The notes beneath the pieces were generated by a model. The model was not told the DNA's origin, did no database searches, and saw only the letters and a program-made list of their open reading frames with translations. The position numbers and the translations under genes are program-made. Positions 6,489 to 12,083 of a DNA stretch of 20,118 bases are shown here, one piece after another (position 1 is the stretch's first letter; the number at the start of each line of letters is the position of its first letter). Source of the DNA: a virus. The stretch lies in the IMG/VR virus record IMGVR_UViG_3300043411_000614, positions 1 through 20,118 of that record. One strand, written 5' to 3'.

Positions 6489-7517
6489 ATGGGAAAACTT
6501 GCTTTAATTACAGGCGCAAATGGGATGGATTCCAAGACGCTTGCCAGATTCCTTTCAAAAAAAGGATATGATGTTGTTTTAACTCATCGCCGCAATTCAT
6601 TATTTAATACCGCTGATTGGCTTGAGGAAACTCAGATTAAAAATAAAGAGAACATCTTTTTTGAACCTTGTGATATTACAGATCAGAACAGTGTCAGAAT
6701 TTGTATTAAAAATGTATTAGAATGTCACGGCAAGATTGATGAGATTTATATGCTTGCTGCAATGAGCCATGTCGGATCTAGTTTCTCTCAAAAAGAATAT
6801 TGCATTCAGGCTAATGGACAGAGTTATTATTATTTCTTAGAAGCCGTTAAAGATTTGACGCCGAAGACTAAAGTTTACGGAGCATTGACTTCTGAACTTT
6901 TTGGAGGAATTGGATCGGGAGTATTTAATGAAGAATCTTTGTGGCATCCAAAATCTCCTTATGCGATTGGGAAAGCGTTAGGGGGACATTGGATTAAATA
7001 TTATAGAGAATCAAAAGAAGACGGATTATTCTGTTGTTTTGGAACCTTGTTCAACCACAGTAATTTCTTCCGTTCACGCGACTTCTTCGTAGCCAAAGTC
7101 TGTAAAGCGGCGGCAGATATTTCACAAGGATCAGTTAAAAGTGTAAAACTAGGAAATCTCTCCTTTTTTAGAGACGAGCATTGGACAGACTACGGAGTTG
7201 AAATGATGTGGAAGATGTTGCAAAACGAATCCCCGAAGGATTACGTTATTGGCACTAACGAAACACATTGCGGCGAAGAGTATTTAGATAATGCTTTTAA
7301 ATACTTTAATCTTGATTGGGAAAAATATGTGGAATTTGATGAAAATTTAGTTAGACCAAACGAGGTTGATGTGTTAACTTCTGATTCGAGATTGGCCGAA
7401 AAAGAATTAGGTTGGAATCCAAAGAGGTTATCATTTGAAGATCACATTGGAAGACTTTGTTTATTTCATGACGCCAAGAATAAGGGAGAGAAAATAGATT
7501 TAGATAAATTCAATTAA
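6489..7517 (+). CDS. gmd: GDP-mannose 4,6-dehydratase-like SDR enzyme
   Basis: This 342-residue protein matches GDP-mannose 4,6-dehydratase, which converts GDP-mannose to GDP-4-keto-6-deoxymannose, precursor of fucose, rhamnose and related deoxysugars. Visible: Thr-Gly-Ala-Asn-Gly-Met-Asp (8-14) for NADP binding, where the family usually has Gln-Asp-Gly after the Gly; Leu-Ala-Ala-Met-Ser-His-Val (89-95); Thr134-Ser135-Glu136; catalytic Tyr158 and Lys162 in Ser-Pro-Tyr-Ala-Ile-Gly-Lys; Leu-Phe-Asn-His near 190; a Gly-Asn-Leu...Arg-Asp...Asp-Tyr substrate loop near 220-235; and Arg-Pro-Asn-Glu-Val-Asp near 295. Length is near the family norm. ATG 6489 is chosen over in-frame TTG 6483, since the strand leading to the NADP motif begins right after it. 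No epimerase-reductase partner lies in the window, so the end sugar may need host enzymes. A weak -10 (TAAAAT, 6459-6464) lies upstream. Confidence 0.85.
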   Translation: MGKLALITGANGMDSKTLARFLSKKGYDVVLTHRRNSLFNTADWLEETQIKNKENIFFEPCDITDQNSVRICIKNVLECHGKIDEIYMLAAMSHVGSSFSQKEYCIQANGQSYYYFLEAVKDLTPKTKVYGALTSELFGGIGSGVFNEESLWHPKSPYAIGKALGGHWIKYYRESKEDGLFCCFGTLFNHSNFFRSRDFFVAKVCKAAADISQGSVKSVKLGNLSFFRDEHWTDYGVEMMWKMLQNESPKDYVIGTNETHCGEEYLDNAFKYFNLDWEKYVEFDENLVRPNEVDVLTSDSRLAEKELGWNPKRLSFEDHIGRLCLFHDAKNKGEKIDLDKFN

Positions 7518-7880
7518 ATGCGGAAAAAATCAACTAAGCCAAAAATCCCGAAATCAACGGGAAAAGAAAGAAAAGCATTTGCGGTTAAGATGCTAGTTGA
7601 TAATCCCAAACCCGTATGGGCGGGAGAACTTTTGGCGACAAAAAAAATATACGAACTATTTCCTATTGACTTTTTAAATAAAGTAAAGAAGCCTGATTTT
7701 AAAATCAACTCTTGTTTTTATTTTCTCTCTGAAAACGGTAAAGAATATTTGACAAAAAAGTTAAAAGAATTCCTTTACAAACCTGTGAAGTATGATATTA
7801 TAGAAGGAACAGAAAAAGTAGGCGATGATTGGAACGGAATAAAACGAAGAGGATTGAGGGATTTTATCGAAGGAAATTAA
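7518..7880 (+). CDS. Basic hypothetical protein (120 aa)
   Basis: This 120-residue, strongly basic protein starts with a Lys/Arg/Pro-rich, probably disordered tail (1-18) followed by a predicted helical-beta region. Residues 29-60 contain the pattern Lys-Pro-Val-Trp-Ala-Gly-Glu-Leu-Leu-Ala-Thr, and residues 63-90 a Phe-Tyr-Phe-Leu segment and basic helix. I recognise no family; the charge would suit nucleic-acid binding, and the gene directly precedes recA. Its ATG begins immediately after the dehydratase stop, so it belongs to that polycistron. It ends eight bases before the recA start. Confidence 0.6.
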   Translation: MRKKSTKPKIPKSTGKERKAFAVKMLVDNPKPVWAGELLATKKIYELFPIDFLNKVKKPDFKINSCFYFLSENGKEYLTKKLKEFLYKPVKYDIIEGTEKVGDDWNGIKRRGLRDFIEGN

Positions 7881-7888
7881 TTTATAAT

Positions 7889-10081
7889 ATGGCTAAAAAA
7901 GAAAAATCAGAAGAAGTAATCGGAGACGTTTCGATTAAGCAGTTAGACGCTTATTTAAAAGCAAATAAGAAGGATCATCTTAATTATGATGAACAAGTAA
8001 ATTGGGTGGCGTCAACAGGGTCATTGGAATTTGACGCTGAGTTAGGGGGCGGATTTGGTCCCGGTGCTTATAAAGTTGCGGGAGCTTCATTTGCTGGCAA
8101 GGCGCAGCCAGTTAATGAACCTGTTTTAACAGCGAACGGATGGGTTCCAATTGGATCTTTGAAAATTGGAGATAAAATTATTAATTCAGAGGGTGGAGAA
8201 CAAGAAATTTTAGGCGTTTTTCCGCAAGGTAAAAAGCAGATTTACGAAGTAATCTTTCATAGTGGAGCTAAAACAAGATGTTGTGATGAACACTTGTGGG
8301 AAACCACAACCGTAAACGAAAAGAGATACGGGGGCAAGTCCATTAAACCATTAAGTTATATTAGAAAAACATTGAATTATGGAGCCAGAAATAATCACAC
8401 AATTAGAATTGTTAAGCCTATAGAGTTTTCTGATAAAGATCTTGTTTTGGACCCATATCTTTTAGGGGTGTTGCTTGGAGATGGGGGGATAACAGAGCGA
8501 GTAGACATAACAAATACAGACCAAGAAATTTGGGATTACGTTAAAATGTCGTTGAGAAGTCAATTTCCAGATGAAGAGTGGTCCCTTTCTGGAGACGGAA
8601 TTACGAAAATAATTGTTTTTAAAAAACAAACATCAAACCCACTTAAAAATATCTTGAAGGAAATGAGTCTTTATGGATTAAGATCTCATGAAAAATTTAT
8701 TCCAGAAGAATATCTTCTCTCTCCGATTAAAGATAGGGAGGCGTTATTACAAGGTCTAATGGATACGGATGGATTTATTTCGCCATCAAAAACAGAGTTG
8801 GTTTATTATTCAACATCGGAAAAATTGGCAGACGGAGTTCTTCATTTGGTTCGGTCACTAGGGGGGCTGGCGAGAAAAAAATTTAAGAAATCAGGGTATA
8901 TAAACAACAAAGGAGAAAGAGTGTCTTGCAAAGACTGCTTTATTATATCTTTTTATCTTCCAGAAGGAATAACTCCTTGTAGATTGACCAGAAAGGCGAT
9001 GCTTTATAGGCAGAGAATTCAATCTTTTGAAAACACAATTATTGGCGTAGAGCATAAAGGAGAGGATGAATGCGTTTGTATTAAAGTTTCATCGTTAGAT
9101 TCGATGTATGTTACAAAAGATTTTATTTTAACTCACAATACGAATTGCGTTTTGCAATGCGTTAAGAACGCTCTTGAAACGATTCCTAATTCAAAAGGTC
9201 TTTGGGTCAAAGCGGAAGGAAGGTTAGATCAAGAAGTTCAAGACAGGTCTGGAGTTAAGTTTGTTTATAAAGCCGAAGAGTGGCAAGTGGGAACGTGCTT
9301 CGTCCTTGAGACTAATATTTTTGAATTGGTAACAGATCTCATTAATAATCTAATCAAGAATAACCCTTCTGAAATTAGGTATGTTATGGGTATTGATTCT
9401 ATGGATGGTTTGATTCGTCGCGCCGACATGGAAAAGGATGCAGAAGAAGGGGAGCGGGTAGGAGGCGGAGCATTACTTACCTCTGTAATGTTTAAAAAAG
9501 CAAACCTTGTTCTTAATAAGAAAGGTCATGTTCTTTTTATGATTCACCAAATCCGCGCTAAAATTGAAACAAATCAATATGCGCCGAAAGATCAAAACAA
9601 ATCAGTTGGTGGTGGCGGGGCAAATTCTGGAGTTCACAGTTCAAATCAGGTTTGGAATTTTAGGGGAAGAACTAAACAGGTTAATATTGAAGAAAAAGGA
9701 AAAGTAGTAGGACATTATTGTGTTGTTGATCTAACTAAAGGAGTTAAAGAGCAAATTGATATTCGAGTTCAATATCCGGTTAGGCACGGAAGGAAGGGCG
9801 GAAAGTCTGTTTGGCTTGAGTATGAAATTTCTAATCTTCTTGTAAAATGGGAACTTGTAGAAAAGGCAGGATCTTGGCTTAAATTTGAGAAAGATTTTAT
9901 TCTAGAACTGCGTTCGCAAGGATTTAGCGTTGGAGAGGAAAAAATTAATAAAGAAACCAGTGAAAAAATTTATGAATTCTCTGTTCAAGGAGATGCCAAA
10001 TTAAAAGATTGGTTGGAAGAAAATCCAGCTATTACAGATTATCTTTATAAGAAATTTCTTAAAATGTTTACAGAAGAATGA
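7889..10081 (+). CDS. recA: Phage RecA-like recombinase precursor with intein
   Basis: This 730-residue precursor would splice to a RecA-like protein of about 384 residues that forms filaments on single-stranded DNA and drives strand exchange. Extein features: Thr-Gly-Ser-Leu...Gly-Gly-Gly (43-55); Walker A split as Gly65-x4-Gly70-Lys71 | intein | Thr418; Glu443 in Lys-Ala-Glu-Gly-Arg-Leu-Asp, matching the RecA catalytic Glu; Walker B strand Tyr-Val-Met-Gly-Ile-Asp (498-503); Gln554 in His-Gln-Ile-Arg, the nucleotide-sensing position; and a Gly-rich DNA-binding loop at 574-581. The frame is open upstream to 7829, but ATG 7889 follows the preceding stop and an AT-rich tract and begins a normal RecA N-terminus. 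The last 110 residues are less conserved. Without splicing the ATP site is destroyed, so splicing should be essential. Its stop overlaps the next start (ATGA). Confidence 0.85.
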   Translation: MAKKEKSEEVIGDVSIKQLDAYLKANKKDHLNYDEQVNWVASTGSLEFDAELGGGFGPGAYKVAGASFAGKAQPVNEPVLTANGWVPIGSLKIGDKIINSEGGEQEILGVFPQGKKQIYEVIFHSGAKTRCCDEHLWETTTVNEKRYGGKSIKPLSYIRKTLNYGARNNHTIRIVKPIEFSDKDLVLDPYLLGVLLGDGGITERVDITNTDQEIWDYVKMSLRSQFPDEEWSLSGDGITKIIVFKKQTSNPLKNILKEMSLYGLRSHEKFIPEEYLLSPIKDREALLQGLMDTDGFISPSKTELVYYSTSEKLADGVLHLVRSLGGLARKKFKKSGYINNKGERVSCKDCFIISFYLPEGITPCRLTRKAMLYRQRIQSFENTIIGVEHKGEDECVCIKVSSLDSMYVTKDFILTHNTNCVLQCVKNALETIPNSKGLWVKAEGRLDQEVQDRSGVKFVYKAEEWQVGTCFVLETNIFELVTDLINNLIKNNPSEIRYVMGIDSMDGLIRRADMEKDAEEGERVGGGALLTSVMFKKANLVLNKKGHVLFMIHQIRAKIETNQYAPKDQNKSVGGGGANSGVHSSNQVWNFRGRTKQVNIEEKGKVVGHYCVVDLTKGVKEQIDIRVQYPVRHGRKGGKSVWLEYEISNLLVKWELVEKAGSWLKFEKDFILELRSQGFSVGEEKINKETSEKIYEFSVQGDAKLKDWLEENPAITDYLYKKFLKMFTEE
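8102..9139 (+). mobile_element. Class 3-type intein with LAGLIDADG endonuclease
   Basis: This in-frame, 346-residue intein (precursor residues 72-417) sits between Lys71 and Thr418 of the RecA P-loop. It starts with Ala, not Cys or Ser. Block A shows Pro-Val-Leu-Thr-Ala-Asn-Gly-Trp (7-14) and Ile-Gly-Asp (22-24). Block B is Cys-Cys-Asp-Glu-His-Leu-Trp (60-66), with His64 and Trp66. Block F has Cys326 where class 1 inteins have Asp. It ends Thr344-His345-Asn346, and the +1 residue is Thr. Trp66, Cys326 and Thr344 are the Trp-Cys-Thr signature of class 3 inteins, which branch through the block F Cys instead of residue 1. The endonuclease has both LAGLIDADG-type motifs, Leu-Leu-Gly...Gly-Asp-Gly (120-128) and Leu-Leu-Gln-Gly-Leu-Met-Asp-Thr-Asp-Gly (215-224), likely catalytic Asp127 and Asp223, and a Lys198-Phe-Ile-Pro motif. 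No disruption is seen, so splicing and homing may both be active. Confidence 0.85.
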
Positions 10082-10245
10082 AAGAGGAATATATTAAACT
10101 AATAGCCGAACATGACAAACTTCTTTCTACTCTTCGCAAAAATTGGATGGAATCTAATGGTGCGGATAAGATGAAATGGATGAACAAGATTAATGGCTCG
10201 CTAGATGAACGTAGCCGATTAATGAAATTGCGCGATTCAAATTAA
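10078..10245 (+). CDS. Small helical hypothetical protein (55 aa)
   Basis: This 55-residue ORF overlaps the recA stop as ATGA at 10078 and ends two bases before the next ATG. The sequence is almost all helix, rich in Lys, Glu, Asp and Met, with Trp23 and Trp34; heptad-like Leu/Ile spacing in residues 6-20 suggests a short helical hairpin. No family recognised. Translational coupling to recA suggests co-expression with recombination genes. Confidence 0.55.
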   Translation: MKEEYIKLIAEHDKLLSTLRKNWMESNGADKMKWMNKINGSLDERSRLMKLRDSN

Positions 10246-10247
10246 TT

Positions 10248-10460
10248 ATGAATGACTGGAAACAATACAAAAGGAAAGGTCTTAGTGAAATGAGGCCATA
10301 TGTCGAAGGCGAAGATATGTCAGACATTAGCATTAGTAATGAGGATATTCTTAATTGCTCGCCTAGAGTCGGAGATATGATAGCCCGAAATCCAAAGAAC
10401 CATAAGGATCAATGGTTGGTGGTGCAAAAGTATTTTGAAGATAATCTTGAACTAGCTTGA
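10248..10460 (+). CDS. Conserved-type small phage protein (70 aa)
   Basis: This 70-residue protein carries a pattern familiar from many phages: Trp-Lys-Gln-Tyr-x-Arg-Lys near the start, Met-Arg-Pro-Tyr-Val-Glu-Gly-Glu-Asp (15-23), Ile-Ser-Ile-Ser-x-Glu-Asp (28-34), and Gly-Asp-Met-Ile-Ala-Arg-Asn-Pro-Lys-Asn-His-x-Asp-Gln-Trp (42-56) followed by Tyr-Phe. No biochemical function is known to me for that pattern; I base the likeness on memory of phage proteins, not a search. AT-rich start context, two bases after the preceding stop. Confidence 0.65.
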   Translation: MNDWKQYKRKGLSEMRPYVEGEDMSDISISNEDILNCSPRVGDMIARNPKNHKDQWLVVQKYFEDNLELA

Positions 10461-10466
10461 AAAGGG

Positions 10467-10649
10467 ATGAAGGCCGAATATACAGAAAAATATGTCAACG
10501 ACATTTGGGATAAGATTTTTTATTGGCAAGATGTTTCAGACGAATTAGCGACATTAGTTGAAGAGTATTTTGGTCAAAATTTCGGGGATTATTCTTCGCA
10601 TAGTTGTCGCGTTTTGGAAGCCATTAAATATTTAAAATCTAAAATTTGA
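10467..10649 (+). CDS. Small acidic hypothetical protein (60 aa)
   Basis: This 60-residue protein has a helix with Trp14 and Trp20, an acidic middle and Tyr/Phe-rich residues 33-43 (Glu-Tyr-Phe-Gly-Gln-Asn-Phe), then a basic C-terminal helix. Not recognised. ATG 10467 lies six bases after the preceding stop. Its stop overlaps the TTG start of the nuclease gene (TTGA at 10646). Confidence 0.5.
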   Translation: MKAEYTEKYVNDIWDKIFYWQDVSDELATLVEEYFGQNFGDYSSHSCRVLEAIKYLKSKI

Positions 10650-11047
10650 AACTTCTTAATATTTATAACCGTGAAGTTAATGTAAACGTAACAAAATATC
10701 TCATAGATTGGGACAAAATCGTTAGCAAGCCCCAAAAACAAGTTAAAGACGCATTAAAACCAATCTGGCAAGGACAATTAGTATGCGAAGAGTTTAGGAT
10801 TCCTTCTTCTAAAATGAGGATTGACCTTATTAATTTTTCTTTAAAAATAGTAGTAGAAGTATCGCCGAAGGGCAGTCATAAATTCAACAAGTTTTTTAAT
10901 AAGAACCGCTCTAACTTTTTAAGCGCCGTTAAGAGAGATATTTCAAAAGCCGAATGGTGCGAGAATAATGGATTTAGATTTGTGGAGATAGTGGATGAGG
11001 ATCTTAAGAAAGGAAATATAGTAAATAAGGTGTTAGAAGAAGATTGA
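10646..11047 (+). CDS. PD-(D/E)XK-type nuclease, first paralogue (DUF559/Vsr-like)
   Basis: This 133-residue protein pairs with the protein at 11358. Both share a core of the form Tyr-Leu-Ile-(Asp/Asn)-Trp-x-Lys, then Leu-(Lys/Arg)-Pro-(Ile/Phe)-Trp, a Ser/Gln-x-Lys/Arg turn before Ile-Asp, a hydrophobic strand with Glu and a His, and Asn-Gly-Phe-(Arg/Lys)-(Phe/Met)-Val near the end. Here the presumed active site is Asp60, Glu71 and possibly Ser73/Lys75, with His78; the Asp-Gly usually after Glu is replaced by Ser-Pro-Lys, so activity may differ. Related folds include DUF559 and Vsr nicking endonucleases and small resolvases. The TTG start is supported because the N-terminal 25 residues align with those of the second paralogue. 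It is coupled to the preceding gene by a 4-base overlap. Confidence 0.5.
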   Translation: MKLLNIYNREVNVNVTKYLIDWDKIVSKPQKQVKDALKPIWQGQLVCEEFRIPSSKMRIDLINFSLKIVVEVSPKGSHKFNKFFNKNRSNFLSAVKRDISKAEWCENNGFRFVEIVDEDLKKGNIVNKVLEED

Positions 11048-11049
11048 TG

Positions 11050-11130
11050 CGAACGAATACATTGAGATAATCTATTCGATCACATACATTTAATACGAAC
11101 GACTAAAAATGAACAAATTACAACGAACGA
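11050..11130 (+). repeat. Three CGAACGA direct repeats around a promoter
   Basis: The heptamer CGAACGA occurs at 11050-11056, 11096-11102 and 11124-11130 in a gap with no ORF of note. The second and third are preceded by A and followed by CTAA and TTAA. Copy one lies upstream of a promoter -35, copy two at the predicted start, copy three in the leader. They may be protein-binding operators or iteron-like sites. Confidence 0.5.
11062..11090 (+). promoter_or_regulatory. Promoter for the 11135 gene, bracketed by repeats
   Basis: TTGAGA at 11062-11067, 17-base spacer, TACATT at 11085-11090 (four of six -10 bases). The predicted start, near 11097, falls in the second CGAACGA repeat, a position where bound protein would block transcription. 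Confidence 0.45.
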
Positions 11131-11134
11131 TTAA

Positions 11135-11368
11135 ATGACCGCACTTGATTTTTTATGTTCAATTCCTCATGTTCCGATGGTTCTTCATGGGAACGAACCG
11201 CGCAAAGCATCCAATTCAGAAAGAAGGAGATGGTTAGAAAACTCTTCTGTATTAATTAACGGCGCGAAACCAAAACCATTTGATGAAATTCAATTTCCAA
11301 TAGAGCAACTTATCTTTTTCCCGAAAAATCAGAAAAGCAGATGCACTATGATAGACTATGTTATTTAA
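11135..11368 (+). CDS. Conserved-type phage protein with SNSE-RRW motif
   Basis: This 77-residue protein resembles small phage proteins with the order: Gly-Asn-Glu-Pro-Arg-Lys-Ala-Ser-Asn-Ser-Glu (20-30), Arg-Arg-Trp-Leu-Glu-Asn (32-37), Val-Leu-Ile-Asn-Gly (39-43), then Phe-Pro-Ile-Glu-Gln-Leu-Ile-Phe-Phe-Pro-Lys (53-63) and Arg-Cys-Thr (68-70). This pattern is familiar to me from prophage proteins of unknown function near replication genes. It has its own promoter and the CGAACGA repeats upstream. It lies between two paralogous nucleases and overlaps the second by 11 bases, so it may work with them. Confidence 0.6.
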   Translation: MTALDFLCSIPHVPMVLHGNEPRKASNSERRRWLENSSVLINGAKPKPFDEIQFPIEQLIFFPKNQKSRCTMIDYVI

Positions 11369-11795
11369 AATTCTAGACTCCCAAAAGCTAGTTGATATAA
11401 AAGTCCAGAATTATTTAATTAATTGGAGTAAGAAAATAACAAGGGGCGGCAAAAAGAATTTTGGCAAATTTCAGTTTGATGTAAAGCGCCTTTTGCGGCC
11501 TTTTTGGGAAGAAGACATAGTGCTAGAGGAAATGCCCGTTCCGGCTTTATCGGGGCAACGCGGCAAGTCTATTGATATAGTGAATATTACTCAGGGGATT
11601 TGTGTTGAATGTGACGGCGAGCATCACGGGAAGGTCGGCTGGATGCACAAAGATAAAGAATGTTTGAGAAAACAACTTTATAGGGATGATTATAAATTAA
11701 GATGGGCCGAATTGAATGGATTCAAAATGGTCAATATTTATGAAGACGATGAATTAAATATTGGACTTCTAAAAAGACTGGAAATTCTCCCTTGA
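11358..11795 (+). CDS. PD-(D/E)XK-type nuclease, second paralogue (DUF559/Vsr-like)
   Basis: This 145-residue protein shows the clearest nuclease motif of the pair: Lys-Ser-Ile-Asp73-Ile-Val, a turn, then Cys-Val-Glu84-Cys-Asp86-Gly-Glu-His-His (82-90), matching the Asp...Glu-x-Asp-Gly...His active site of DUF559/Vsr-like enzymes. A Lys/Arg-rich helix (97-110) and the strand Leu-Asn-Gly-Phe-Lys-Met-Val-Asn (119-126) follow, as expected for the fold. Likely role: cleavage of branched or mismatched DNA in recombination or replication. It differs from the first paralogue mainly in the active site, which looks complete here. Its 3' end carries the promoter for the next gene. Confidence 0.6.
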   Translation: MLFKILDSQKLVDIKVQNYLINWSKKITRGGKKNFGKFQFDVKRLLRPFWEEDIVLEEMPVPALSGQRGKSIDIVNITQGICVECDGEHHGKVGWMHKDKECLRKQLYRDDYKLRWAELNGFKMVNIYEDDELNIGLLKRLEILP

Positions 11796-11820
11796 CAAAT
11801 CAACAAACATACGTTAAAAT
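11792..11820 (+). promoter_or_regulatory. Strong sigma70-type promoter, almost leaderless
   Basis: TTGACA at 11792-11797, 17-base spacer, TAAAAT at 11815-11820 (five of six -10 bases). Only 12 bases separate the -10 from ATG 11833, so the transcript would have about six bases before the start codon and no room for a ribosome site. It should drive the helicase and primase genes. Confidence 0.65.
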
Positions 11821-11832
11821 ACCACACACTTT

Positions 11833-12078
11833 ATGACCGAAAAAGAATCGACTATTCCAGAAAGTTTACTCGCGAAATTATATGATCAAACAGGATTAAA
11901 AGACGGGAGTTGTAAGGGCTATTTTTTATTTTATTCCAATGAAGAAGGGGAGCCTTTTTGTGTTGCCAAATTTGACAATCAGATTGTAAAAATGGCGTTG
12001 ATGTCCGCTGTAGAACGAATGGTCCAAGAGGATTTCTTTGATGATTTAGATATAGATGGATTTGACGACGAAGATTAA
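11833..12078 (+). CDS. Acidic hypothetical protein (81 aa)
   Basis: This 81-residue protein has a short N-terminal part, a beta-rich middle (about 28-50) and a strongly acidic C-terminal tail: 10 of its last 14 residues are Asp or Glu. No family recognised. Acidic tails are common in proteins that contact DNA-binding partners, but I cannot name one. It is the first gene after the promoter at 11792-11820 and sits five bases before the helicase, so an accessory role for the helicase or primase is a reasonable guess. Confidence 0.6.
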   Translation: MTEKESTIPESLLAKLYDQTGLKDGSCKGYFLFYSNEEGEPFCVAKFDNQIVKMALMSAVERMVQEDFFDDLDIDGFDDED

Positions 12079-12083
12079 TTATT

